Notes under the pieces: model-generated | What the model saw: the letters and a program-made list of their open reading frames with translations, nothing else | What the model was told of the DNA's origin: nothing | Databases searched by the model: none | Translations under genes and position numbers: made by a program | Part shown: positions 8,482-17,367 of the stretch, piece after piece | How the letters are laid out: every line of letters starts with the position of its first letter | Position numbering within the stretch: position 1 is the first letter of the stretch | NCBI RefSeq assembly: GCF_006636215.1 | Contig: NZ_VIFM01000016.1 | Location: 1-64,000, forward strand | Length of the DNA stretch: 64,000 nt | Direction: 5' to 3' | DNA from: Myxococcus llanfairpwllgwyngyllgogerychwyrndrobwllllantysiliogogogochensis | GTDB taxonomy: Bacteria; Myxococcota; Myxococcia; Myxococcales; Myxococcaceae

Positions 8482-9282
8482 CTACGAGCGCTGCCGCATC
8501 ATCACCACCTTGGGGTACGCGATGAAGAACCCCATGCGCTCCATGTTCCGCTGAGACGCGCTGGCCGGCAGGGTGCTGCTCGCCGCCAACGTACACCCCT
8601 GGCGAAGGGCCCACGCCAGTCGCGCGGCAATCAACTCCTGCTGCAGCCCCCTGCCACGGAAGCGCTCGCGCACCCCCGTCCCGGACAGCGTCGCCACGCC
8701 GTCATGCAGGGCCACGGTGCCGCCGCCCGCGGGCTCTCCGTCCACCAGCGCGAGGAAGCAGGTGGTGCCCGACATCGACGCCGTGCCCAACATGAGCGAG
8801 GCCTCCGCGTCCGACACCTCCTCGCGTCCGAGAAAGCCCTGGGCCACCGTGCGCGAGAAGACCTCCGCCTCGCCAGGGCGAAGGGGACGAACCTCCGCGA
8901 CCGTCGGCGGCGTGGGACTTCCCGGCAACTCGCGCACGAGCACCTGCTGGAACTCGCCCACCTGGTAGCCCCGCTGCGCCAGCCCCTGGGCCAGCGTGTG
9001 ATGGGCGAAGGGCAGCAGGTCTATCTGGAGCACGCCGCCGCCCTGGCCCAGATGGGACTCCACCCGGTCCAGGTCCTCGACGCTGACGGGCCCTTCCAAG
9101 CCCAGCGCGAGCGCCTGCGTGAGGGGCGAGTCCGGGCCGTTGAAGAGGGCCAGGCCCCCCGCGACTTCAAGGACACCGGAGGGCGGCGTGGCACCGCGAT
9201 TCTGCGCGGCCTGGGCCAGCTCCAGGCGTCGGGCGAGCAAGGGGTCCACGACCAGGCGTGACGGCGAAGAAGAGGGCTGCAT
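8482..9282 (-). CDS. GNAT-family N-acetyltransferase
   Basis: A 266-residue acetyltransferase. The GNAT core is in the second half: PAGGGTVALHDGVATLSGTGV (beta strands), then the acetyl-CoA loop RERFRGRGLQQELI, which matches the V-x-x-x-x-R-G-x-G-x-A motif A, and a final NMERMGF that is the usual motif B end. The first 130 residues form a second, degenerate GNAT-like half, as in tandem-GNAT proteins. The substrate is unknown. ATG 9282 is preferred because GAGG lies 9 nt upstream; an in-frame ATG at 9297 has no site. It lies between the AraC gene (same strand, upstream) and the M48 protease gene. Confidence 0.85.
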   Translation of the reverse strand: MQPSSSPSRLVVDPLLARRLELAQAAQNRGATPPSGVLEVAGGLALFNGPDSPLTQALALGLEGPVSVEDLDRVESHLGQGGGVLQIDLLPFAHHTLAQGLAQRGYQVGEFQQVLVRELPGSPTPPTVAEVRPLRPGEAEVFSRTVAQGFLGREEVSDAEASLMLGTASMSGTTCFLALVDGEPAGGGTVALHDGVATLSGTGVRERFRGRGLQQELIAARLAWALRQGCTLAASSTLPASASQRNMERMGFFIAYPKVVMMRQRS

Positions 9283-9357
9283 GGCGCGCACCCTCATCCA
9301 CGACGGACGGCGGCGTCTACCGGCTTCCGACGCCGCTTGTCACAATCGTGCGCTGCT

Positions 9358-10269
9358 TCACGCCCGCCGCTCGCGGCGAAAGCGCGCGGGCGTGGCGCCA
9401 TGGCGGGCACGGAACAGCGCCGTGAAGTGACTCTGGCTGCAGAAGCCGGTGGCCTGCGCCACGTCCCCCAGTGGAAGCGCGCTGGTGACGAGCAGCTCCC
9501 GGGCCCGCTCCAGTCTCCGCGTCAGGACGAAGCGGTGCGGTGTGCTCCCCGTCGCCCGCTTGAAGCTCCGAGCGAAGTGCGACGGGCTCAGCCCCACCAC
9601 CCCCGCCAGCGCCTCCAGTCCCAGCGGGCCGTCCAGGTTCGCCTCCACGAAGTCGGTGACGCGACGAAGCTGCCAGGTCGCGAGGCCCACCGCCTGGAGG
9701 CTCGCGCGCCGCCGCTGCCCATCCAGCCGCAACAGCCGCAGCCCCACCACCGTGGCCAGCGCCTCCATCTCCAGCCGGGCGGGTGGCAGGCCGTCACGCA
9801 GCGCCTCGCCGCTGGCGCGCAGCAGCTCCCTCAGCACCGGGTCTCTCTGACACGCGGACGGAATGGACCGCAGTCCGCGCCCCGCGCCGGACTCCCCGCT
9901 GAGCACGGCGAGCCGCTCCGGGTGCAGGAAGAAGGACACCACCTGGGCGCCTTCCGCCCACGCGAAGGAATGGGGCTGCTCGGGGCTGACGACGCCCACC
10001 TCCTCGCAGGTCACGCGAAGGTCCACCGGACGCCCGGCGGGCCGCCACCGTCCCTGGAGGGACTGGCGGACCAGCGGCATGAGCAGCTGCGACTCCGGAT
10101 GATGGTGCTCCGCAGTGCACACTTGTTGATGCTGGTAGAGGGCCACGCCCACGCCCTCCCAGGCCACCGAGGCCAGGGGTTCCATCCGTCTCGCAGGTCC
10201 TGTCACGTGGCGCTCCAGCTCGGGTCGGCTTCCAGGGCGACGCCAGCGTATGTCCAGATTCATGAACAT
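9358..10269 (-). CDS. AraC-family regulator with N-terminal cupin
   Basis: A 303-residue transcription factor. The N-terminal half is a cupin sensor (HHHPESQLLMPL, then VVSPEQPHSFAW). The C-terminal 100 residues hold two helix-turn-helix motifs: LEALAGVVGLSPSHFARSF and LGDVAQATGFCSQSHFTALF, ending with the usual P-x-RFRRERR. It is divergent from the REC-PAS kinase and directly upstream of the GNAT gene on the same strand, so either could be its target. The start is uncertain: ATG 10269 and ATG 10263 both lack a good ribosome site, and the frame runs on to 10338. Confidence 0.88.
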   Translation of the reverse strand: MFMNLDIRWRRPGSRPELERHVTGPARRMEPLASVAWEGVGVALYQHQQVCTAEHHHPESQLLMPLVRQSLQGRWRPAGRPVDLRVTCEEVGVVSPEQPHSFAWAEGAQVVSFFLHPERLAVLSGESGAGRGLRSIPSACQRDPVLRELLRASGEALRDGLPPARLEMEALATVVGLRLLRLDGQRRRASLQAVGLATWQLRRVTDFVEANLDGPLGLEALAGVVGLSPSHFARSFKRATGSTPHRFVLTRRLERARELLVTSALPLGDVAQATGFCSQSHFTALFRARHGATPARFRRERRA

Positions 10270-10307
10270 CGCAGCGCCAGCCGAGCGGGACCTCCCACGG
10301 GCCGCGA

Positions 10308-12374
10308 ATGAGTTCAACGCGGAACGTCGTGTTCGCACGGCACCTTCGCTTCCGTGCTACGCAACGCAATCCTCGCCTCACCGTTCGCCGCTCCAATCCC
10401 TCCCCCGCCCCACTCGTGAACTCGCGCATCCCTGGCCCTGGAATCGACCCTGCACCTCCCCGCGCGGTGGACCCGGCCCGCGTGTGGATGGTCGATGACA
10501 GCGCCATGCAGATGGAGCGGGCTCGCGCGCTCCTGTCGAAGCACCACGCGGTCGAGACCTTCCGCGACGCGGAGACGATGCTCGAGCGGCTCACCCAGGG
10601 GCCGCCTCCCGACGTGCTCCTGCTGGACTGGCAGTTGCCGGGCGTCTCGGGCCTGGATGCATGCCGCTACGTGCGCGAGCACTACGATGACGTCTCGCTG
10701 CCCATCCTGATTCTCTCCGCGCGCGGAGCCCACGCGGACTTCACGGAGGGCCTGCGGGCCGGGGCCAGCGACTACGTCGCCAAGCCCTATGACGACGCGG
10801 AGCTGCTCGCGCGCGTGGGCAGCCTCCTGCGCATCCGGGCCCAGGGGCAGCAGTTGCGCGAGCGCGAGGCGTACCTGGCGACGACGCTCTCCAGCATCGG
10901 AGACGCCGTCATCACCACGGACCGGGCCGGGCGCATCACCTTCCTCAACCCCGTGGCCGAGCGGGTCACCGGCTGGCATGACTCGGACGCGCGCCAGCGT
11001 CCCGTGTCGGAGGTCTTCCGCCTCATCGACGCGGGCACGCGGGCCCCGGTGGAGGACCCCGTGGGCCGCGTGCTCACGCTTGGCACGCCCCAGGGGCTCA
11101 TCGGGGCCACGCTGCTGTCGCGCAAGGACGGCTCCGAAGTCCCCATCGAGGACAGCGCCGCCCCCATCCGCGTGGGCGCGAGCGACCTGACCGGCGCCGT
11201 GCTCGTCTTCCGCGACGTCACCGAGCAGACGCGCGTGAGGCGACACAGCGAAGCCCTGGACGCGAAGATTCGCGCCAGCGAGGCCGAGCTGCGCGTGCTG
11301 CTCGACGCCATCCCCGTCCTCGTCTCGTATGTCGCACCGGACGAGACCTACGGCCGGGTCAACAAGGCCTATGAGGAGTGGTTCGGGATTGAGCAGGACA
11401 GCCTCCGGGGAAGGTCCATCCGGGAGGTCATCGGGGAGGCGGCGTACGCCGTGCTCGGCCCGTACGTGAAGCGAGGCCTCGCGGGCGAGAGCTTCTCGTT
11501 CGAGCAGCACGACGTCCCCTACCGCCTGGGCGGCACGCGCGACGTGAAGGTGACCTTCATCGCGCACCGGGAGCCGGGGCAGGATCCGGGCGGTTATGTG
11601 GCGCTGCTCCAGGACATCACCGCCGAGCGGAGGCTGACGAAGGAGCGAGAGCACTCGGTCGAGCAGCAGCGGCGGCAAGCGGAGTTCGAACAGCAGCTCA
11701 TCGGCATCGTGAGCCATGACCTGCGAAATCCCCTGGGCGCCATCCTGATGGGGGCCGCCCGGCTGAACCAGCAGGACGGGCTGGACCCGGGTGTCCGCAA
11801 GCTGGCGGCCCGCATCCAGTCCTCCGCCGCGCGCGCGGTGCGGATGGTGAACGAGCTGCTGGACTTCACCCAGGCCCGGATGGGCGGCGGCATCCGGATT
11901 GAGTGTGGCCCCACGGACCTCCACGCCTTGATGCGCGCCATGGTGGAGGAGGTGGAAGCGGCCAACCCCTCCGCCCAGGTCCGCGTGGAGCTGAGCGGAA
12001 ACGGGCAGGGCCTGTGGGATGGGGACCGGCTCTCCCAGGTGCTCCAGAACCTGGTGACGAATGCCCTGAAGTACGGCGAGCCGGAGACGCCCATCCACGT
12101 CGCCTGCCGGGGCGACGCCGAGCAGGTGACGTTCAGCGTGCACAACATGGGGGCGCCCATTCCGGAGGACCAGCTCCCCGCCCTCTTCCAGCCCTTCCAG
12201 CGGGGCACCGACGGCGTGGACAAGGCGGGCCGCAGCGTGGGACTCGGCCTGTTCATCGTGAAGTCGATTGTCGACGCGCACGGGGGCCGCATCGACGTGC
12301 GGTCCTCGACAGACAAAGGCACCACGTTCATCGTGACCCTGCCCCGCCACGCGTGCAGCTCGGCGCCTCGCTGA
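10308..12374 (+). CDS. Hybrid REC-PAS-PAS-histidine kinase
   Basis: A soluble kinase of up to 688 residues with a receiver domain first. Positions follow the ATG at 10308. The receiver has WMVDD near 60, phosphoacceptor Asp107 in LLLDWQLPG and Lys159 in VAKPYDD. Two PAS domains follow at about 185-305 and 325-440. The HisKA motif IVSHDLRNPLGAI contains His470, and the HATPase has N (NLVTNALKYG) and G2 (GLGLFIVKS) boxes. An N-terminal receiver suggests it is itself a phosphorelay target, as in many myxobacterial developmental kinases. The first 50 residues look non-coding; a GTG at 10416 is an alternative start, and neither has a strong ribosome site. Confidence 0.88.
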   Translation: MSSTRNVVFARHLRFRATQRNPRLTVRRSNPSPAPLVNSRIPGPGIDPAPPRAVDPARVWMVDDSAMQMERARALLSKHHAVETFRDAETMLERLTQGPPPDVLLLDWQLPGVSGLDACRYVREHYDDVSLPILILSARGAHADFTEGLRAGASDYVAKPYDDAELLARVGSLLRIRAQGQQLREREAYLATTLSSIGDAVITTDRAGRITFLNPVAERVTGWHDSDARQRPVSEVFRLIDAGTRAPVEDPVGRVLTLGTPQGLIGATLLSRKDGSEVPIEDSAAPIRVGASDLTGAVLVFRDVTEQTRVRRHSEALDAKIRASEAELRVLLDAIPVLVSYVAPDETYGRVNKAYEEWFGIEQDSLRGRSIREVIGEAAYAVLGPYVKRGLAGESFSFEQHDVPYRLGGTRDVKVTFIAHREPGQDPGGYVALLQDITAERRLTKEREHSVEQQRRQAEFEQQLIGIVSHDLRNPLGAILMGAARLNQQDGLDPGVRKLAARIQSSAARAVRMVNELLDFTQARMGGGIRIECGPTDLHALMRAMVEEVEAANPSAQVRVELSGNGQGLWDGDRLSQVLQNLVTNALKYGEPETPIHVACRGDAEQVTFSVHNMGAPIPEDQLPALFQPFQRGTDGVDKAGRSVGLGLFIVKSIVDAHGGRIDVRSSTDKGTTFIVTLPRHACSSAPR

Positions 12375-12395
12375 AGCCCGTTCACGACGAAGAGC

Positions 12396-12422
12396 CGCGG
12401 CCCCTCTGAATGAAGGGCCGCG
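12396..12422. terminator. Hairpin between convergent genes
   Basis: An 8-bp perfect stem (CGCGGCCC at 12396-12403, GGGCCGCG at 12415-12422) with an 11-nt loop lies between the convergent kinase and metallopeptidase genes. It could serve both strands. There is no T-run, as is usual in such GC-rich genomes. Confidence 0.6.
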
Positions 12423-12431
12423 CCCGGGAGC

Positions 12432-13445
12432 TCACTTCTCCAGGTCGCCGAGAATCTTCCCGATGGGCGACGGCGTGCCCAGCATCTTCTGGAACGGGTT
12501 CCGGGTGTCCGAGCCCGCGTCATAGTTGCCGAGGTTGACGTCGTTCTGGTTCCGGTCCGGCAGCATGCCCGAGTAGTCCTGGCGGGACGGCAGCCCGTGC
12601 TCCTGGCGAATCTTGTTCTCGGTGGGGGCCCAGCCCGCGGGCGTGTGCGGCGTGGGACGCAGGCCCACCGTCTCGAACTCCTCGCGCAGACGCAGGCGCG
12701 TCTCGACGGTGTCCTTCATGTTGGCGGAGTGTTCGGGGAAGCGCTTGAAGACGTCCGCGTCGTGGTGCTTGCTGGCCGCCAGCGGGCTGACCTGCACGCC
12801 GTTGGCCGCGCGCCAGGCGTGGACCGACTCGTGGCCCAGGCTGTTGAAGCGCTGCCCCGGGGCGTTCTCGTTGTAGTTGATGCGGCTGGCGGTGCCCGCT
12901 CCGGGCTGGCCCTCGTAGCGGTACGCGGGGCGGAGGGAGTCGAGGCCGCCGTTGTGCCGGGGCGCGTGCGACATGGGCATCGCGGCGTCGCGGCCCGAGT
13001 AGATGTCCGCCACCGTCAGCGGGTTGCGCTGGGTGCCGGTGGCCCCCGGATTCACGTGGGAGGTTCGGTCATTGAGCTCCGTCATCAACCGGCCGCCCTC
13101 GGGCTTGCTCGTCAGCCGGTGCGTGGAGTCGCGGACATCCGAGGTGAAGTCGGCGAAGTCCGCGCCCGACTGGCCGCTGTCGCGGCGGGTCCGGATGCCC
13201 TGGAGGTCCGGGTGCGCCACGCCGTAGTCCGTCGGCTTGAGGTTGTTCTTGCCGTTCTGGAGCTCGGCGGGGGTCGGGCGGGGAGCGTCGGGCTTCGGGG
13301 CCGACTCGGTCTTCTTCGGCGGGCTCTTCTCCGGCGACTTCGGCGAGCTCGTCTCCAACTTCGGGGGCGCGCTGTTGCTCCGGGAACGCGAGCTGGAGGA
13401 GGAGGACGGGGACCGAAGGGAAGACGGCTTGGAGCGGAGCTTCAT
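12432..13445 (-). CDS. M91-type metallopeptidase, candidate secreted effector
   Basis: A 337-residue protein. Residues 1-60 are a disordered Ser/Pro/Lys-rich tract with SPKSPEKSPPKK. The remainder is Asp/Asn/Gly-rich and soluble. The zinc-protease motif HESVH is at 205-209 in a context NSLGHESVHAWRAANG that fits the M91 family (NleD/HopH1-like effectors and their many myxobacterial relatives). No classical signal peptide is present, so export would need a dedicated pathway. ATG 13445 was chosen because AGAGG lies about 10 nt upstream and it begins the coherent protein. It diverges from an exported OmlA-like gene over an intergenic region with strong repeats. The protease call is good; the effector role is inference. 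Confidence 0.75.
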   Translation of the reverse strand: MKLRSKPSSLRSPSSSSSSRSRSNSAPPKLETSSPKSPEKSPPKKTESAPKPDAPRPTPAELQNGKNNLKPTDYGVAHPDLQGIRTRRDSGQSGADFADFTSDVRDSTHRLTSKPEGGRLMTELNDRTSHVNPGATGTQRNPLTVADIYSGRDAAMPMSHAPRHNGGLDSLRPAYRYEGQPGAGTASRINYNENAPGQRFNSLGHESVHAWRAANGVQVSPLAASKHHDADVFKRFPEHSANMKDTVETRLRLREEFETVGLRPTPHTPAGWAPTENKIRQEHGLPSRQDYSGMLPDRNQNDVNLGNYDAGSDTRNPFQKMLGTPSPIGKILGDLEK

Positions 13446-13586
13446 GGGGGATCGCCTCTGGAGGGAGTCGGTGACGAGGCTCCCTAGAGCATCCGGTGTG
13501 CCAGCCTCCCCGTGGCGCGCGGCGGCCGTGGAGCGCCCTGATTTCAAGAGGTTCCACCAGGCGTGGGGCTCTTCGGAGCGCCTTGG

Positions 13587-13627
13587 CTGATGACCGTGAA
13601 CAAGGGGCTGATGACCGCCGTCATCAG
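13587..13627. promoter_or_regulatory. Operator-like direct and inverted repeats
   Basis: CTGATGACCG occurs at 13587-13596 and again at 13608-13617, exactly 21 bp (two helical turns) apart. The second copy is also half of a perfect palindrome, CTGATGAC-CGCC-GTCATCAG (13608-13627). It lies in the 263-bp gap between the divergent metallopeptidase and OmlA-like genes. A dimeric regulator site is the simplest reading; the regulator is unknown. Confidence 0.55.
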
Positions 13628-13708
13628 GCGCGGCGCCCCCCAGGCTGGCAAACCCCGGGGTGGGCGCCTAGAAGCACGCCCTTCATCCACCCAAGGCTCA
13701 TCCATCGT

Positions 13709-14731
13709 ATGAATCGAAAGAACGTGCTCAGCACCCTGCTCGCACTGGGACTGCTGACGACCGTGAGTGCCCAGGCCGAGGTGTTGTTCTCCCAGGCCAA
13801 CCTCCTGCTCAACAAGAACCAGCTCTCCGCGGTGAACTATCGCGGCAAGGGGCTGTCGATTCCCGTCGGGACCAAGGTCGAGGTCCTCAAGCGGAGCGAC
13901 GATGAGGTGCGCTGCAAGGTGCTCGACTCGGGGGCCGAGTTCAAATTCGTCTCCCACAAGAGCCTGGGCAAGAGCGCCGTCGCGCTGTTCCCCGGCTTCT
14001 TCGCGGCGACGGACCCCGCGGCGCGAATCGCCGCGCTCACGCCGGAAGAGCAGAAGCAGGTCAAGGCGGGTGAGCTGGCCAAGGGCATGTCCCGGGACGC
14101 GGTGCTGCTGACCGTGGGCCCGCCGCCGCCACACCGGACGCTGTCGCTCGAGAGCACCAGGTGGACCTACTGGAGCTCGAAGTTCTCCACGTTCGACGTG
14201 GTCTTCGACAGCGCGGGCAAGGTGGTTTCGTTCGGCGATGAGCCGGCGCCCGCCCCCGTCCCCACGGAGAAGGTCTTCCACCACGCGACGGCGAACTTCC
14301 ACTTCGAGGGCGATACCCTGTCCTGGGTGAACTACCTCAAGGGCCCCATCCTCCCGTTCAACACCCGGGTGGAGGTGCTGGACAAGAGCGACTCGAAGGT
14401 GAGCTTCAAGGTCGTGGAGACGGGCAAGGAGTTCGTGTTCGAGAACGACTCGCGCTCTGGCGCGGACACCTGGGCGCTGTTCCAGGCCGCGTTCGCCCCC
14501 GAGGACCAGGCCCCCAAGCTCGCGACGCTGTCGGCGGAGGACCGCAAGAAGGTCTCCGCGTCGGAGGTGGTGACCGGCATGTCCCGCACCGCCGTGCGGA
14601 TGGCGTGGGGCCCTCCTCCGCCGCACGAGACGCCCTCGTTCGACTCCACCGTCTGGACCTACTGGAAGAGCAAGATCTCCAAGGTGAAGGTCACGTTCGA
14701 CAAGGACGACAAGGTCGCCTCCATCGAATAG
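13709..14731 (+). CDS. Exported protein with two BamE/OmlA-like repeats
   Basis: A 340-residue protein with a clear Sec signal peptide (MNRKNVLSTLLALGLLTT, cleavage after SAQA). The mature part is an internal duplication: residues about 22-180 and about 190-340 share the order VNY-KG, VEVL-KSD, a GKEF or GAEF strand, LFxxxFA, then GMSRxAVxxxxGPPPPH and a Trp-Thr-Tyr-Trp strand ending in V-x-F-D. The second half of each unit matches the SmpA/OmlA (BamE-like) fold, where G-M-S-x-x-x-V and G-P-P are typical. The location is periplasm or outer-membrane inner face; no lipobox is visible. ATG 13709 has AAGG upstream and starts the signal peptide. Confidence 0.78.
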   Translation: MNRKNVLSTLLALGLLTTVSAQAEVLFSQANLLLNKNQLSAVNYRGKGLSIPVGTKVEVLKRSDDEVRCKVLDSGAEFKFVSHKSLGKSAVALFPGFFAATDPAARIAALTPEEQKQVKAGELAKGMSRDAVLLTVGPPPPHRTLSLESTRWTYWSSKFSTFDVVFDSAGKVVSFGDEPAPAPVPTEKVFHHATANFHFEGDTLSWVNYLKGPILPFNTRVEVLDKSDSKVSFKVVETGKEFVFENDSRSGADTWALFQAAFAPEDQAPKLATLSAEDRKKVSASEVVTGMSRTAVRMAWGPPPPHETPSFDSTVWTYWKSKISKVKVTFDKDDKVASIE

Positions 14732-14798
14732 CGGCGCGCCGCCTCAACGGCTGTCCTGGAGCCGCCTCATCCCCAGGACAGCCGGAGGTCGCCGTCCG

Positions 14799-15149
14799 TC
14801 AGCGCTTCGCCAGGAGCGAGCGCGGGTCGAAGGTGACGCGAATGCGGGAGATGCGCCCGTTCTCGACGTGGCTCCAGTTCGCGACCGGAATCGGAGCTCC
14901 GTCGGAGGGATGAATCTCGAACCAGGTCATCACCTCGGCACCGTCCACGAAGCGGTGCAGCACCGTCACCTGGGGCGACACCTTCCACATGCCGTTGACC
15001 AACCCCTTCACGCACGCGTCGGCCCCGTCCGCCGTCCCCAGCGCACCGACGAAGTTCACGTCGGGCGCGAGCGTGCCGCGCAACTTCACCTCGTCCTTCT
15101 CGCTCCACGCGTCGAAGTACGCCTTCACCACTTCCGCTGGACTTCCCAT
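14799..15149 (-). CDS. SnoaL/NTF2-like protein
   Basis: A 116-residue single-domain protein of the SnoaL/NTF2-like superfamily: an N-terminal helix VVKAYFDAWSEKD, then a curved sheet with VTVLHRFVDG and VMTWFEIHP, and a final strand RISRIRVTFDPRSLL. Such proteins act as small isomerases, hydrolases or ligand-binding proteins; the substrate cannot be read. ATG 15149 has a perfect GGAGG 6 nt upstream and is preferred over an in-frame upstream ATG. It lies 78 bp downstream of the GlxA-type regulator on the same strand. Confidence 0.82.
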   Translation of the reverse strand: MGSPAEVVKAYFDAWSEKDEVKLRGTLAPDVNFVGALGTADGADACVKGLVNGMWKVSPQVTVLHRFVDGAEVMTWFEIHPSDGAPIPVANWSHVENGRISRIRVTFDPRSLLAKR

Positions 15150-15227
15150 GTCGACCTCCGAAAGAGCCCCCACCCTCTCCCAGGGCGCTGACAGAGGTGT
15201 GTCAGGATTGAGCGAACTGCTTTCCGG

Positions 15228-16211
15228 TCAACGCAAGGCGAAGCGCCGCCTGTAGGCGTCGGGCGTCAGCCCCGTGCGAGCCTTGAAGCGGCGGCGGAAC
15301 GACGTGGTGTCCGCGTAGCCCACGGCCTGGGAGATGTCCTCCACGGTGCGAGGAGTCGTCTCCAGGAGGCGCCGGGCGGCCTCGACGCGCAGGCGCTGGA
15401 CGTAATCCAGCGGCGTGTCACCCGTGGCCTTGCGGAAGCGGCGCAACAGCGTGCGCTCTCCCAGGCTCGCGGCCACGGCGGCGCCCGACAGGCTCACCGG
15501 GCCGGAGAGGTGGGCCTCCAGCCACTCCTGGGCGCGCAGCACGGCATCGTCCCCGTGGCCCCGAGGCGCGGCATGCACCGCATAGGGCGCCTGGAACCGA
15601 CGGCCGGGCTCCACCAGGAGCATCTTCGCGCACAGCGCCGCCAGCTCCGGTGAGGCGTGCTTCGCCACCAGATGCAGGCAGAGGTCCAGATACGCCGTCA
15701 CGCCACCCGCGGTGAGCACGTCGCCGTGGTCCACCAGGAGCAGCTCCGGCTTGAGCGCGACGCGCGGATAGCGCGCCTCGAAGTCCTGGGCGAGTCCCCA
15801 GTGGGTGGTGGCCTCCCGCCCATCCAGGAGGCCCGTCTTCGCGAGCAGGAAGGCACCGGCGCATACCGCCGCCAGCTGCGCGCCCTTCGCGTGCTGCCCC
15901 AGAAGCCAGTCCGCCGTGGAGCGCTCGGCCACGCTGCCCTCCAGGTTGCCGATGACGGCGGGGACGAAGACGACGTCGAAGCAGTCGGTGGGGGCCGGCA
16001 CCCGCGCGGCCGCCAGCTCCAGGCCATGGAAGCTCCGGACGGGTCCGGCGCGAGCGGACACCAGCTCGGCCGTGAAGGGCTCGCTCCGGCCCTGCTCGCG
16101 GCTCAGGAGGTTGGCCATGGCGAACACATCCAGCGGGCCTGTCACGCTGGAGGCCACGCAGCCCTCCAGGGCCAACACCGCGATGTGGAGTGACGAGGAC
16201 CTGGCAGCCAT
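15228..16211 (-). CDS. GlxA-family transcriptional regulator (DJ-1/PfpI plus AraC)
   Basis: A 327-residue regulator. Residues 8-185 are a DJ-1/PfpI class I amidotransferase-like domain with the nucleophile-elbow region LAAVCAGAFLLAKTGLLDG and TTHWGL. Residues about 225-327 are an AraC DNA-binding domain with VAASLGERTLLRRFRKATG and VGYADTTSFRRRFKARTG. This is the GlxA/FtrA architecture. It diverges from the cysteine hydrolase gene (111 bp gap), a common arrangement in which the regulator controls the hydrolase. The effector ligand is unknown. Confidence 0.92.
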   Translation of the reverse strand: MAARSSSLHIAVLALEGCVASSVTGPLDVFAMANLLSREQGRSEPFTAELVSARAGPVRSFHGLELAAARVPAPTDCFDVVFVPAVIGNLEGSVAERSTADWLLGQHAKGAQLAAVCAGAFLLAKTGLLDGREATTHWGLAQDFEARYPRVALKPELLLVDHGDVLTAGGVTAYLDLCLHLVAKHASPELAALCAKMLLVEPGRRFQAPYAVHAAPRGHGDDAVLRAQEWLEAHLSGPVSLSGAAVAASLGERTLLRRFRKATGDTPLDYVQRLRVEAARRLLETTPRTVEDISQAVGYADTTSFRRRFKARTGLTPDAYRRRFALR

Positions 16212-16322
16212 GAGCGCTTGTCGGTTTCCGCCCGGACTTTGTCAATCCGAGCACTCCTGCCGGGAGCGGCGTCTGGATATTCAGCCGGACAACAGACGAG
16301 AACCCGCTGGAGGAGAACACCC

Positions 16323-16892
16323 ATGGACACGCCCCTGGAAAACGCCGCCCTGCTGCTCATCGACATCCAGAATGACTACTTCCCCGGAGGTCGGTTCGAG
16401 CTGGACGGCGCCGACGCGGCGGCCGGCAAGGCACGGGCGGCGCTCGACTTCTTCCGTGAGCGGGGCCTGCCGGTCATCCACATCCGCCACGAGTCGCCGC
16501 AGCCCGGGGCCACGTTCTTCCTGCCGGGGACTCCGGGGGCGGAGATTCATTCCCGCGTCGAGCCCCGGCCCGGCGAAGCGGTGGTGCTCAAGCACTTCCC
16601 CAACAGCTTCCGGGAGACGGACCTCCAGGAGCGCCTCCGGGCCCTGGGCGTGAAGCACCTGGTCGTCACCGGGATGATGACGCTCATGTGCGTGGACGCC
16701 ACGGCGCGCGCGGCGGCGGACCAGGGCTACGCGGTCACCATCCTCCACGATGCCTGCGCGGCCCGGAGCCTGGAGTTCAACGGCCAGCACGTCTCCGCGC
16801 CGCAGGTCCACGCCGCGTTCCTCGCGGCGCTCGGCATGGGCTACGGCAAGCTCGTACCGACGGCCGAGTTCCTCGCCCAGTCCGGACGCTAG
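16323..16892 (+). CDS. Isochorismatase-like cysteine hydrolase
   Basis: A 189-residue amidohydrolase of the isochorismatase/nicotinamidase superfamily. The Asp-Lys-Cys triad is complete: Asp14 in LLIDIQNDYF, Lys90 in VVLKHFPNSF and Cys123 in GMMTLMCVDATARAA, preceded by the cis-peptide region. The substrate is probably a small amide. ATG 16323 has GGAGGAG at the right distance. The gene diverges from the GlxA-type regulator. Its TAG stop lies inside the left IS-end repeat (16889-16938), so the natural C-terminus may have been trimmed by the old insertion. Confidence 0.9.
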   Translation: MDTPLENAALLLIDIQNDYFPGGRFELDGADAAAGKARAALDFFRERGLPVIHIRHESPQPGATFFLPGTPGAEIHSRVEPRPGEAVVLKHFPNSFRETDLQERLRALGVKHLVVTGMMTLMCVDATARAAADQGYAVTILHDACAARSLEFNGQHVSAPQVHAAFLAALGMGYGKLVPTAEFLAQSGR

Positions 16893-16938
16893 CGCCAATA
16901 CCGGTCAGCTAGGGCGGGGGCGTTTCACCCACTTCTTG
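16889..16938. repeat. IS terminal repeat, left copy
   Basis: A 50-bp sequence starting CTAGCGCCAATACCGGTCAG that matches, inverted, 18620-18668 with only about four differences and one gap. It includes the very end of a transposase reading frame. It forms one boundary of a 1.78-kb segment. Confidence 0.75.
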
Positions 16939-17200
16939 TCGTAGTTGCTCATCTTTACAACTCGTGGGTAGCGCCTCTCGCTTCTTCGTTCCGGGAGTAG
17001 CAGTAGTCCCAGTGCCTGCGCAGGTCGAGCAGGTGCTCCGGAATCCGTCCGGGAGCCAGCGGCGGAGTCGACCAGACCAGCCATGCGTTGCGGATGAGCG
17101 ACAGCGCATTGACGAAGCTGATGCGCGGCGGCTCCACGTCGGCCTCATCCGCGGCTCACTCCATCTCAACACGCACCAGCTTGGTAGGCCCATGCAAGGG
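16905..17200 (-). pseudogene. IS4-type transposase C-terminal remnant
   Basis: A broken transposase end read on the minus strand. From about 17170 the frame gives LVRVEME, a stop, then DEADVEPPRISFVNALSLI and NAWLVW, the typical C-terminal region of IS4-family transposases. A frameshift near 16985 is needed to continue into RRSERRYPRVVKMSNYDKKW and the stop at 16905-16907. There is thus one stop and one frameshift, and the N-terminal catalytic region (DDE) is absent. A weaker IR-like sequence, TGATCGGCATTG at about 17210-17221, may mark the other end of this remnant. Confidence 0.75.
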
Positions 17201-17367
17201 CCACCTAAATGATCGGCATTGCACCTGGCGCGGAGGCCGCATCGGTGTCGGGCGTGGCGGAGCGGCTTGCCCGTTCATCCTCGCGAGCCGCGCTTCGCGG
17301 CGTAGCGTGCCCTCCTGGCATGGCGCTCAGGGGTGGGCGCCTGGTGCGCTCGTGATAGCGTCCCCGC

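Noticed and set aside
17205..17224. Second IR-like sequence of the left IS remnant
   Set aside because: Only about 14 of 17 positions match the terminal repeat; mentioned in the remnant entry but not called on its own.
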